Source of the DNA: Lonicera japonica
Lineage: Eukaryota; Streptophyta; Magnoliopsida; Dipsacales; Caprifoliaceae
NCBI GenBank assembly: GCA_021464415.1
Contig: CM038470.1
Location: 26,065,601 to 26,129,600 of the forward strand
Direction: 5' to 3'
Length of the DNA: 64,000 bases
Shown here: in pieces, positions 1-11,814 of the stretch
Layout of the letters: each line of letters opens with the position of its first letter
How positions within the stretch are numbered: the stretch's first letter is position 1
Position numbers and translations under genes: made by a program
Notes under the pieces: generated by a model
Told to the model about the DNA's origin: nothing
What the model saw: only the letters and a program-made list of their open reading frames with translations
Database searches by the model: none

Positions 1-1773
1 AAATAGTGTGATGTGTAACATTTCTGATATTTATGGATGTAGTTGACTTCGGAGTTATTATCTGTCGGTCTTATATTTCGATTAATGTAATTTTGATTAT
101 TAATAGTTATATATATATATATATATATATATTGATCTTATCAGTCAAATCTACTTGATCAATATTGCTATTAGTGTTATTCTCTTTGTTTCCAAAATTA
201 TATCTAGCTGCACTCAAGTTAAAGTCATGAAACAAATAGCTCGCAATTAAAGAATACAATGAAAATAAAAACTTGATGCAATTTATAGATTTGAAGCGCG
301 CATTGAGAAAACTACTTAGAATCAATTGGCAAGAGGTCGATGACTATTTGAACTGTTGGAGCATTTTTCAATTTTGATTAAAAGATCATGTTTGACTTAT
401 ATTTTTTTAGGATACATTAATCTATTCATCATCAATAAGAATGAAATGCATTTATTATAGTAAAATTCGTTGCGTAAATTATTTCAAAAAGAAAAGTAGG
501 CTTTTAATTTGAGATCGATCGAAAGGGAGTATTTAATATCGGACCAGTTTGTCATTTTATGAAGTGGATTTTTTTAAAAAAATATTGTCTGTGACGAAGG
601 TCTACGTAGATGCCGCCATTTATATTGGAGGCAAAGGTACATGGCACACAATGAATATAATATTTCATGTGATAATTTTTGTCACGTTTGCAAAATTCTA
701 TTGAATTATGTTCGTCTCATTACTTGTACATATTGAAATTTAATAATTTAACTTGAGTGACATAAATTATAGTCTAATTGTTGCTAAAAAAAATAATTAT
801 AGTCAAATTGCAGCTTGTAATTGAAACTTGGTGGAAGCATTTAAATGTCACTCTCTAAAAATGTGCATACAAATATACATAAAATAAAGTGTCACTTTAT
901 CATTAAAAGAAAAATAAGTTTATTTACAAGGTTTATTTTTCGAGGTTTTAGCGAAACAACATTGTCATTACTCTAATTATTGAATTCCCACTAAAATAAT
1001 TGCATTGTTCGAAAATATGGTGCTCCATATCTTGTTAACCAATTATAGGAAGAAAACATGATTCATTCTTAGTTATATTCCCGGTTCTTGGTTACTGCTC
1101 GCGACTGTTGTACATCTCTACTGCTTCAAAACCTTAACCCCAACACTTGCACAACAATCCACTGCCACTGTTGCACATCCCTACTGCCTTGAAACCCTAA
1201 CCACAACAACCCACCACCCCGCAAAACCTTACTATTCACCATCAATACAGTAAAACCGATATAAGCTACTGTCATCTTAAACCCTCAAGATTTGAACCCT
1301 CTAGTAGCATAATCCTCATCGTCTTTCCAAAATGATCTTAGACGTACAAAAATTACACTAACATTCCTTCACACACACCAAGCACGTTAGATCCGCCCCC
1401 TCAAAATCCCACGCATGCCTACTAGTAGCACAATCTCACGCGCCCACGTGCGGGTCTTCTATTACATGCCCAAATGCAAGTCCTTTGCCACTCTCCCAAG
1501 CGTACATCCTCTGCCACGTGCCCACACACCTTCATACGCCTACTGACACGTGTTGAGCTCTGTCACATGTCACTGTAGCCATGCAGTTCTTTTTGGACCA
1601 GTTTAGCTAAAGCGGTTTATTTTATATTTAATCGGTTCATGAATTTTTTTTTGTTTTCAAAGATCCCAGATTTGTTCCTAATGTTTTCGGTCACTCTGGT
1701 TGCATTTTCAACCTCCATTTTCTAAAAAAATAGCTTATTTTTTATAGTTCTAGTTATAAACCAATTATTTGCG
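1..1773. other. AT-rich intergenic sequence, no gene seen
   Basis: No coding frame or recognisable family is visible. An AT dinucleotide microsatellite lies at about 108-132. The part from about 1080 to 1570 is noticeably richer in C, with several CCACGTG-like and CACGTG-like words. Its origin is unclear. It may be decayed leader or LTR sequence of the copia relic that starts at 1774, but I could not match it to the LTR at 46870-47106. Confidence 0.6.
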
Positions 1774-2350
1774 ATGGGAAAATCTCAAGTTTCGCGCCTG
1801 ATTTCCATCATGTTTAAGGGATCAAATTATATATATTGGGCTCAGACCATGTCCAACTTTCTTAAAGCTCATAGAGTCTGGCGTGTTATCATTGGAGAGG
1901 TTGTTGTTCATGTTTAAACGGCAGGACAAATTAAAGAAAAATATGCTGAACGAAAGAAAAATTGGGATTGTGAAAATGGTGACATAGTTACCTAGATTCG
2001 TAAAACATCTATCACCCAAATCAATCAGCAGTTTGGTCATTTCAAAATTGGGAAAAAAGTCTGGGACTTTCAGTATCAGTAACTTCTTTTCATACTAAAA
2101 CCCAATAATCATATTAATCTATTAATGACTACTTATTAGAGCTTCATATCATATAGGATTAATTAGCCCTCTTCGAACATGTTTGGAACTGTCCAACTGA
2201 TGTAGATAAATTTGAAACATATCAAGATCACTAGTAGTGATCATTTTTTAAAGGGACTTCGGGATTGTTTTAAATTAACTTGGGTTGCTTTTCCCCACCA
2301 TAATCCTTTGCCATATCTTGATGATGCTGTTGAAAGAAAATATCAAAATT
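1774..2350 (+). pseudogene. Ty1/copia gag relic (N-terminal half)
   Basis: Reading from the ATG at 1774 gives the typical start of a plant copia Gag of the UBN2/DUF4219 type, including the motif FKGSNYIYWAQTMSNFLK. It continues to KKNWDCENGDIVT and QFGHFKIGKKVWDF, then, after frame breaks, to FLKGLRDCF and NPLPYLDDAV. These blocks occur in the order expected for Gag. In-frame stops (after about residue 43, and in the TWIR block) and frameshifts show that it is dead. The sequence stops resembling Gag near 2350. The missing C-terminal part (zinc knuckle onward) resumes at about 11860, so this may be the 5' part of copia element A, split by a 9.5-kb block of later insertions. That linkage is an inference. 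Confidence 0.75.
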
Positions 2351-3462
2351 TAGGGATCGTATTGCCTATGTTGATTTTAGGGGTTTTATCAAAAATAATT
2401 TTAGATTTGATAAGCGGAATTAAAACCCTAGATCTAATCAATTTACTATCGAAACATGTGTTGTGTTGTCTAATAATTATATCAATCAATCACAGAAAAA
2501 AAAATCCACAGCACAAGGAATTTACGAGGTATCCCTACTTGTGTAGGATTAATCCTCGGGACTAACCGATAGTGCTTCACTATGATCAAAACGGTATTAC
2601 AGACTCGATAACTTATAAAAATTGCTTCACCATAATTTTCGTGATAGTCACGTCAATTCCTTGAACGTAGATTCTACCTGTAGTTGGCTTAGCGTAGCGC
2701 TTTCTATTTTTCTGGCTTACCCGTCACCTCCTTCTATGCACTTGATCATAATCTTTCACCCCCGTCTGTGATCTCCCTTATCACGCGTTAGCCATTTCGC
2801 TCACCCCTGACAAAGCTCCAAAAAAGCAAGTTGATACACCCAAGTGTAAGCGGTCAAGTTATAATATACTTGAAAAGGTCCAAGGTCAAACCATAGGGAA
2901 AGTAACGAATCTATTTCTCTAGCTATCTCTCTCAGTGGGAAGAAGGGAAAAGAAATAAAAAGATGCTAGAATCGGGGAATAAGGAAGGAAATTGAAACTA
3001 AATTAAAACTAGAAATTAACTAAACTAAAACTAAAGGCAAATCTAATCATAAGGTGTAAAAGTAAAGAGAATCCATAAGCGCAAGTTATCTACCAAAAAT
3101 GCTTCCTAAATGCACTAAGGGAACATACAATTAAACTAAAAATAAATAAAACAGCGCACTAATTAAATAAAATAGAATATTAAATGGAATTAAAACAATG
3201 AGAAATAAGCATTAGGAGTATCTATAGTTAGGGAGTACGAAACTAGTCCAATCGGGAAATCCAAATCTAAGTTTAAACAATATTTTTCTTTAAAATTCAG
3301 TTCATAGACTCTCCAACCATCCAATTATATTACTATTACAAGTATATGATAGCCCATGCGTGAGAAAGACTATATAGACTATCTTTGAGCAATACAATTC
3401 GACAGTGAAGTTTTTGACTTTGAAAAAGCGTAATTTAGAACCTAGTATTCTAATGTGTGACA
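2351..3462. repeat. Degraded repeat-like sequence, unclassified
   Basis: There is no gene. Two blocks look like decayed LTR-retrotransposon edges from memory of plant repeats: about 2490-2600 (a block resembling 'taatcctcgggactaacc') and about 2825-2960 (a block resembling 'gtcaagttataatatact', followed by words typical of gypsy LTR borders). No terminal repeats or target-site duplication could be read, so the class is left open. Confidence 0.35.
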
Positions 3463-4190
3463 AAAACTATTGACCTAAAGATCTCAATCTTATTTTGATA
3501 ATAACAATAAATCAATTATGTGTAATTTAACATGTTTCTTGATATAAGTTTATAATTTATTCACTTGAAAAATCAAGAAAATCATGCAACATGACAATGA
3601 TCATTCATTCCATATTCGATCAAGTCAACATAGCCTTGGACAAATCAAAGATATCAATCTCATCACACACATGCTATTAATGCATCTCATGAAGCACAAA
3701 GATCAATGATCATATGCAAAAGCTTCAAGGCCAGTGTTGCAAGTGAAGATTAATTTGAAGAAACAAATCGAAGTATTCAAAGACCCGACTATTCGGTAAT
3801 TGAGTAAGTGCTTAGGATTAATGTAAAATTTCTTAATTAATTATTTATATAGCTCAAACATGAACATGCATCATTCATTGATTGAAAACAAGTTTGAATC
3901 TAAATCTTTTCAAAATATCATTCTTACAAATACCGGTTTTGAAATAAATTTATATTAAATTCAAATAATTATATTTTGAATTTTTTCGAAAATAGGTGTC
4001 TTAGATTTATGTTTTTAACATCCCTAAAGCATTAAAATTGATTTTGGAGCAAAATTGCAAAAGTGTAAAAATTGGAATTTTGGTGTGATTCACCAAACAC
4101 TTTGCAATATTCTTTTGTGAAAGGTAAATCCCACAAGTTAGCAAGATGGTCAATTATGTAAGAATAGTGTATTATTCTTATTAATAAAAC

Positions 4191-5689
4191 AAATAACAAG
4201 AGTAAGAAAAAAATGGTAAATCAGTGCACTTGAATATATATATTTATATATAACAGTACAGAGAGCCGATCCTACACGGACTAGTGCGTACGCACTGGTC
4301 TTTTCCGCGAGTGGGACTTCAGTTTTTTTTTTCTTTCACATGGCTCATCTCTCACTCTCCCACTCCGTCTCACTCTCTCAAAGCCATTGCTCTCTCTCAC
4401 CGAAACTCCATCTCTCTCTCAAAGCTCACAGCTGCACGAAGCCATCGCTCTCTCTCTCTCACACTCACTCTCACCGAAGCTCCGTCTCTCTCTCCCACCT
4501 GCGATGCCAAACCCACCGAAGAAATTGCAACGACGAAGCGTAATTTCTGCAATGACGAAGAAATTAAGGGTTAAATGATACAATTGAGAGGGTAATTTCT
4601 GCAATTAGCAGAGGCATCCCTCAAATTGAACCAAAACTCTACGACAATTTAGAGAGAGAAATAGAACAGGTGCCTTTGCAGGGAGGCAGAGGCAGAGGCT
4701 GGCTCATAATCATAATCTTATCACATGTTGATTGATTCTTTGAAGATGAATTTGTATATTGATTCTTTGAAGATGAATTTAGTCAAATTCTTTGGTTCAA
4801 TTGATTGGGAACAAGAATCGTATACTAATTTTGCCACTTCATTATTTTAATTCTTCACACTGCTTTGGAATGGGGAGAGAGAGAGCTCGTCGTCGTTGCA
4901 GAAATTACACTTCGTCGTTGCAATTTCTTCGGTGGGTTTGGCGTCGCAGGTTGGAGAGAGAGACCGAGCTTTGGTGAGAGTGAGAGAGAGAGAGCGATGG
5001 CTTCGTCACAGCTGTGAGCTTTGAGAGAGAAATGGAGTTTTGGTGAGAGAGAGCAATGGCTTTGAGAGAGTGAGACGGAGTGGGAGAGTGAGAGATGAGC
5101 CATGTGAAAGAAAAAAAAAACTGAAGTCCCACTCGCGGAAACGACTAGTGCGTACGCACTGGTCCGTGTAGGATCGGCTCTCTAACAGTACATATATGTA
5201 TATATATATATGTGTGTGGATGAAGAACAAATGTACCAATTTGATACACCTTTCTATATACCTTTCGGATGATTAAAAATGAAGAACAAAAATTACCGAG
5301 CCTCGCAAAAATAAAGTTTCCTTAAAATGAATTTGCTCCCTCACTTTGGTGCGAATGATAATGGAAACAATCGCTTCCCAAGATAGAACGGTATCGCTCG
5401 TTAATTGCAGCACTACCACCAACAAACCTTCGGACACAATTAAGTATTTGGTGTTTTGTGGAAAGATATAGCTAGAGGGTTTTTTTTTGTTTCTTTTTTC
5501 TCTATCTCTGTTTGTGAGAATATAACCCACACACACATATATATATATATGTTCCTCTCATGCAGTTGGTGGGAGCTAACTGCTGTTGGTTATAAAGAGA
5601 GGGAGAGAGAGAGAGGGATTTCTCATTAAAATAAAAATAGAATTTTAATTTTATTTAATTCTATTTTCCAACAAATTCTTGTAGAGTGT
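4191..5689. other. Insertion inside LTR Y, containing the foldback element
   Basis: LTR Y is interrupted between its 'ggtaaatcccacaagttagc' region and the matching block at about 5700. The interruption of about 1.5 kb holds the Mutator-like element at 4261-5182. The remainder has no recognisable family; it contains TA/TG microsatellites at about 5195-5220 and 5525-5552 and a GA-rich tract at about 5596-5618. The exact borders of this secondary insertion could not be fixed. Confidence 0.45.
4251..5192. mobile_element. Mutator-like foldback transposon with ~300-bp inverted repeats
   Basis: The element 4261-5182 (922 bp) has very long terminal inverted repeats. The first ~300 bp (4261-4560) are repeated as a near-perfect reverse complement at 4883-5182, both starting GAGAGCCGATCCTACACGGA. 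It is flanked by a perfect 10-bp direct repeat TAACAGTACA (4251-4260 and 5183-5192), a length typical of Mutator-type insertions. The arms are rich in CT/GA runs, which produce meaningless open frames on both strands. The ~320-bp centre has no transposase and contains a 24-bp direct repeat (ttgattctttgaagatgaat, twice, about 4728-4780). It is therefore a non-autonomous MULE or large MITE. The high arm identity suggests a fairly recent insertion. Confidence 0.88.
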
Positions 5690-5964
5690 AGTTAGATAAT
5701 TACACTTGAGTGTTGTGAGCGGTAAATCTCACAAGTTAGTAAGAGGGTTTCTTATGTGAGTATTGTGAGTAGATTAATACTTCTAGAGTGTGTGAGAAAA
5801 ATACACTTATAGTGGTTTAATTTTCAAATGGAAGAAAATCAATTTTTAGTGGAACTTTTCGAGGGCACTATCCGAGCGCGGACGTATGGTTTAGACAATC
5901 GAACCCCGAGAGCAAAACGTCTTGGATTTCTATTGGTTTAATCTTTCTAAATCAAGTTATTTTA

Positions 5965-8828
5965 TTTTTTTTTGACTTAAAACTCACTAATCTTGTTTTG
6001 ATAATGACAATAACATTAATCATGTATAATTTAACTAAGTTGATGTTTTTAGTATAGCCAAAATCAACACTATCATTCGTGGACAAACCGACAAACTAAT
6101 GTTGTAGTATATTCTCAACATGCATCATACACACAACTTGATCAAAGCTCATTCATCATTACAAATTAATGGGGATAAAAGATCAAAGCAAGTGAAGAAT
6201 TGAGAAAGCTTCCTAAAGTAATCAAAGACTAGTTTATTCAATATTTGAGTTAGTACTTTAGAATATGTGTAAAGTTTTTTATTTGATAATCATTATAGCT
6301 CATACACATTGTTTTAACATTATTAGATTTGTTGACCTTGAAGATCTTAATCTTATTTTGATAATAATAATAATTTAATCATGTGTAATTTAACATGTTT
6401 CTTGATTTAAGATTATAGTTTTCTTACTTGAAAAAATCAAGAATAGCATGATTGCTCAAAGGAAGTTTGATAATGATCATTCAATCAATATCTGATCAAG
6501 TCAACAAGGAAATGGATTAGCAAGAGATCATTCTTATCGTACACATGTTAGCAATGCATTTTATGAAGCATAAGAGATCAAGATCAAAGAAATATGCAAA
6601 AGCTTCAAGGGAAAAGCTTCAAGGAAGACTTAATTTGAAGAAACAAATCAAAGTATTCGAAGACTCACCTATTCGGTAATTGAGTGTTTACTTAGAATTT
6701 ATGTAAAGTTTCTTATTTGATTATTTATATAGCTTATACATATTGATCAAAATCAAGTTTGAGTCAAAATCATTTCAAAACTTCATGCTTATAAAAATTG
6801 GTTTTGAAATAAATTCATATAAATGAATTTTGTTACAAAAACAAATTTGGGAGTCTTAGAAACTTACTTAGAACACTTCCCGAGCATTAGAATCAATTTC
6901 GGAGTCAAATTACAAAAGTTGTAAAATTGCAAAAAACCTCCACATGCCAGAGCAATGTAGTCTACTACATGGATCCTCAGGGAGTCGACTACACTCCAGA
7001 AATATAGCCGCTGGAGATTTTTTGCAAATCTAGTTTTGGCCTCTAACCACCTTCAACCACCCCAAACGGCCATATTGCTTCTTGGACTATATGTGTAACT
7101 TCTAAGACACATTTTGACCACATTGAATCATTCCCATACTCTATTCTTCATCTATTTTCATCATTCAAAGATTCAAGAAATGTTTTGATCAATCATTAAT
7201 TATTTAAGCTATAAATCTTGATCAAACAAGACAACTCTAGTGTGAGTTTCAAATTGTATCTATCAAACACTTAAGATTTATTTTTCATTGGTGTGAATCA
7301 CCAATCAATTTGTATTCAAATTGTGAGAGGTCAATCTCATAAGAAAACAAGACGGTAAATTCTTGTTTAGTATTTGTGAGAGGTAAATCTCACAAATTAG
7401 CAAGAGAGAGATTCTTGTGTAAATATTGTGGTTAAGAAATATTTGTAAAGAGTGTGAGAGACAAAAACATTTGTAGAAGTTTGATTTTCACCCGGAAGGA
7501 TATTGAAATTAGTAAAAATTCTCGGAAAACTAACCGAGCGCAGACTATAGTTTGGTAAATCAAAACCTTGAGGACAAAAAGCCTTGGACTTCCAATTGGT
7601 TCAATCTTTCTATCTCTAGCTTTTTATTTGATTGCTTTTATATTTATTGATTGAAGTTGCATTATATTGTTGCTTATTCTTGGGATTAATTATTTTTCTT
7701 AATATTCTTGTTTAGTTAAATTGTTTTACTTAAACATTTTGAAAAAGTTTTAATTCCTCATTTAGTTTTTAAAACCCTATTCACCCCCTTTAGGGTTGAT
7801 TTTCGACTAACAAGATTGATCATAACTTAGTTTGAAACTTGTTTGAATCGAAATCATTTCAAAACCTTCATTCATACAAAACCATTTTTGAAATAAATTC
7901 GTATTAAATTCAAACGTTCTTCTTTTGAGTTCTCCCAAAAATAAGTATCTTAGGAACCTATATTTGACCTTCCCCAAACATCAAAATTGATTTTAGAGCT
8001 AAAACACAAAAGTGTAAAAATTGGATTTTTAGCCTGCTAGACAAAGCCCATCAGTCGACTGATGAGCCTTGCTCAGTCGACTGATGGCCCAGAAACTAGC
8101 CATTGTAGATTTGACTTTTTTCTATTTTTGGCACCAAACATTTACCTACTCCTTCCAAACGGCCATATAGTGTCCCATACTATATATACTAATTCTAGAC
8201 ATTATTCAAACTCTCTTGAATGATTCTAACTCTATTCTTTTCATATATACTCAATATTCAAAGATTCAATACTATTGTTTTTATCAATCATTATTATTTT
8301 GAGTTATAAATTGTGATCAAATTTGATATCTCTTAGTATGAGCTTAACTAACTTGTAATCTCTAAACACTTGAAAGCTATTATACAATGGTGTTTGTCAC
8401 AAAAATCTAATTATTCAAACATTAAGAGAGGTTTATCTCTTAGATTAGCAAAAAGTTGTTCTTGTGTGAGTGTTGCGAGTTATCAATATTTGTAAAGTGT
8501 ATGAGAAGGTTACACTTGTAGAGGTTTGATCTTTACCCGGAAGAAGATCGGTATTAGTGAAAATTCTCGGGAAACTATCCAAGCACGGACATATGGTCTA
8601 ACAAACCGAACCGTGTGGACAAAAAATCTTGAACTTCTATCGGTTTAATCTTTTTATCTCTAGCTATTTTATTTATTTATATATTATTGTATGTGATTGA
8701 GATTGCTTGATTGTTTAGCTTGATTGCTTGATATAGACTTTAAATCTTTTTAAAACGTTTTCAAAAATCCGATTAAATTTTAAAAATCCTATTCACCCCC
8801 TCTAAGATATTTTTTGACCTACAGTTTT
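5965..8828. mobile_element. Middle solo LTR 'X', inserted in Y and split by A
   Basis: This LTR is of the same family as Y and A. The left piece 5970-6329 covers the LTR start (ttttgacttaaaactcac, equivalent to the TGTTGACC start of A). The right piece 7818-8823 continues exactly where the left piece stops and ends attcaccccctctaagat...gacctaca. Together they total about 1.37 kb, close to the 1.48 kb of A. The flanks at 5965-5969 (ttttt) and 8824-8828 (gtttt) are an imperfect 5-bp duplication. On either side, LTR Y resumes without loss, which supports a clean insertion of X into Y. Confidence 0.78.
6325..7817. mobile_element. Inner solo LTR 'A', complete, 1483 bp
   Basis: The element 6330-7812 starts TGTTGACCTTGAAGATC and ends ...cgactaaca (TG...CA), with a perfect 5-bp target-site duplication AGATT at 6325-6329 and 7813-7817. 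It has no internal coding region, so it is a solo LTR left by recombination between the two LTRs of a former element. It is inserted in LTR X of the same family. It is the best-preserved copy and can serve as the reference for the family. Near the 3' end it has a conserved block (accgagcgcagac...cttggacttccaattggtt) that is also found in X and Y. Confidence 0.85.
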
Positions 8829-9002
8829 ACTATATTATTGCTTGTTCTTAGGATTGGTTGATTGACTTGTTTATTTTTCTTGATATATTTGTTTTGCTTA
8901 GTTGTATTGCTTAAACATTTTAAGAAAAAAATTTTAATTCCATATTAAGTTTTAAAAACCATATTCACCTCCATATAGGGTTGTTTTTCGACCAAAAAAA
9001 AC

Positions 9003-10146
9003 AATTCAAGTTAATTAAACTTCTTAAAAATTAGTAGCCCAACATTCCTATAAGGTTTGAATAGGTTTGAAATTGATTCAAAGCAAATTCGTTTTAGAAA
9101 AAACGCAGTAAATGAAAACCAGCACTTTCTTGGCACAGTGCCAAATCAACCAATTTACTTAATAAACTAACTCAACTAATTAGAGGATAAATACCGTCCT
9201 TAAATCACCTACGTTAGGGTTTTGGTGCAAAAATCTGTGAATCGACGTTTTTACGGTTTTTAATCAAATGAAAATTTTGAGCTAACTTATGTAAACATAT
9301 TTTTAATGCATACAAAGATACAGAAATACTCATTCATTAAGTAGGTGAAATATCACCAATGAAAAAATTATATTCAAACATAAATTGGATTACATTCAAA
9401 GACTAATTTTGCATCTTTCACTATGGACCCCTAACAAAGGATTTAGCTAAATATAATCAAAGAAAATATAAAAATCATATAAAATAGTAAATACATACCT
9501 AATAATGTATAAAATCAAATTTGAAAACTGTTGGCTTTGGAATTTCGCAATTCCAACTTAAAATGAAGATTTTATGACAAAAATAGTAAATAAACTCAAA
9601 ACCGACAAAAACTAAACAAACTCGACTTAAATCCTAAAAATTATGGAAAATCACATTCTTAATGATCAATAATGAAACATACATAAATAGCATGGAAAAA
9701 ATATAAACTATTTGAATACATAATAAGAATCAAGCATGAATCGACGAAAAACCGACAAACTAAACCTATAAACCTTAGAACCAGCCCAAAAAACGTGAGT
9801 TTATAATTGATTCCAGAATATATATGATCTAATTTAACTAATTTATGAATATCAAAGCAAACGAACAATTAAAAGCAATCAAATTAAAAGAAACAAAAAA
9901 CTAGGGGTTACCCGATATACAATTGAAACTTGAATCGAAAACTCAATTGATTAATGAATTGAATGTTGAATACAACACTATTCCAGTCTCAAAAGATTAT
10001 AAATAAACTAACCTAACAATTGTTTTAAAGAATTAAATAAGAAAACTCTCTAAGTCGATCTTCAGATACAGAACAAAAGCTCCCAAGAAAGTCAAAGTAC
10101 TCTCGATCAGCTTCTCTGTTAATCGATTATAATTTGCTACATATCC

Positions 10147-10177
<31 letters not shown>

Positions 10178-11690
10178 GACATTTTGTATAGTATACAAGT
10201 ATCTCAGGTCATGGCTTGAATAACCTTTGAAGAAACGTGCTCAAAAAAGTTAAAAATAAAAAAGGGGCCGAAAAAGTTGGCAAGGATCGATCCTCATATT
10301 TTTTATTTTCTTTTTCTTTTGGCTGCTTCTTCTTTTGCTCATAATGTTTTGCTCCGAATTTCAATTGTCACACTGTTTTCGCCTACACGTAGGTAATTTA
10401 AAGCTCTAGAACTTTTATTTCTAGAGATTTCTTCAAATTATCAATGGATAAAATTTTTGATTATTTACAACTTCTAGCTTTTTACGATAGTTCTCGGTTT
10501 TGCTCGAAAACTTTTGAAATTAATTTGATTGAGCTTCTTTTCTCTTGGAATTACTCTTGGACACTTGCATTCATGCTTAGGATTTGCTTATTCTCTTCTT
10601 GCTAGTACTTTGAGGGGTAGTTTGGTAAGTTTTTCTCGCCTCGGGCCTCAGAATGAATATTGACTTCTTCTCCGGGCTTTTTTCTTACACTTTTTTTTCG
10701 CATTCAACATTATTTTTTGCATCCAACCTCAATTGCTTAACCATTTTAGGATTTCAAAATGGCTTAGTAACACAAAAATACAATGCAGTGCTTTATTTTC
10801 ATGCTTCAATTGAATTTACACGAAATTTTTGATTTTAGACACTAACGAGAAGTTAATTGAGCATTGTTTAAAGGATTAGAAATTTAATTTCTGGGCTCAA
10901 TCAACCTCGTATTCAATCGCAACTGAAGACACTCTAGCATGATCGTAAACGTTTGAAACCCTAGTTCTAAAATTTGAAGAACAATAAGATCTTATATGGC
11001 ATGTAAACAAAACCTAAGTGGTGTATTAAAACTCTCAAAAAATAATTCTACTGTTTGTATATTTTTTTATTTCAAAAAGTTCTCTAGAATCTTGTATTTT
11101 TTACTTAAACCAATAGTTATATTTATAAGAAAAATATAAAGTCAAATTTCTTTTTAATATAAGTTAAAAATATAAAAAAATAAATTTTTGTAATAAAAAT
11201 ACGTTCCCAAATATGTATATACCGGACCCATACATCTTTAAAATATTGGACCAGTCCACCTTTAAATTCATGCTGCACTTTGTTTTGTTCAATTTACACG
11301 TGGCATAGGAAGGCAAATGGGCTTGGCCCATTAACATAGGCTGCGCATGATTATTAAAGGAGCTGGGCACGTTGATTTTTATAAAAAGTACATTTGACTT
11401 TTCAAACCTTTTCTTTATTTCTTTTTAAAATTTTAAATAAAATCATTTTTATTATTTATTTCTTTTACTTTAATTCATCGTATTAAATTCGTTTGAATAC
11501 TAATTTGATTTAAATTTTAGAAATAACTTTATGAGATATTAGATATGAAAAAAATGAGTTTCTCAATAATTTGTGTCAACTGACATTTTCAAATTTCGAT
11601 AAAACTGGGTAAAGCTATTTAAAAATATATTTGACTCAAAAGACTTTTAAATATGAATTTTAAACCCAACCACCACTTATATTTTGAATC
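9003..11690. other. AT-rich intergenic sequence
   Basis: There is no supported gene; small open frames here have no motif. An AT microsatellite lies at about 10150-10178. The block at about 10320-10600 (caattgtcacactgttttcgcc..., tttctagagatttcttcaaatt) resembles 43200-43400, so it is either a dispersed repeat or a very old part of the segmental duplication. The region about 11100-11690 is plain AT-rich sequence. Confidence 0.55.
10150..10178. repeat. (AT)n microsatellite
   Basis: Uninterrupted TA dinucleotide run of about 29 bp in intergenic sequence. Confidence 0.9.
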
Positions 11691-11814
11691 AAACTATATA
11701 CTTAACTTACCTCAAGTCCTGAATTATATATGGTTCATTCGGTAAGTTCGGCGAACTTTCGTTAATTGCCGCATAATCAAATCTTCAATTTGACTCAAAT
11801 AATTGTAACGAAAA

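Larger units (their letters stand above)
3463..9002. mobile_element. Outer solo LTR 'Y' carrying nested insertions
   Basis: The outermost member of a three-deep nest of one LTR family. It begins at 3468 with a word (tattgacctaaagatctc) matching the start of the inner LTR at 6330. It ends at 8997 with attcacctccatatagggtt...cgacc, matching the inner LTR end. It is flanked by a perfect 5-bp target-site duplication AAAAC (3463-3467 and 8998-9002). Its own sequence survives in three pieces: 3468 to about 4190, about 5690-5969, and about 8829-8997, together roughly 1.2 kb. The terminal TG has decayed to TA. The 'attcaccccct' ending is typical of copia LTRs of the SIRE/Maximus type, but no coding region is attached, so the lineage is an inference. 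Confidence 0.75.

Noticed and set aside
4284..5239. Overlapping Ser/Leu-rich open frames on both strands
   Set aside because: They are translations of CT/GA runs in the inverted arms of the foldback element; the same peptides appear from both arms, with no domain.
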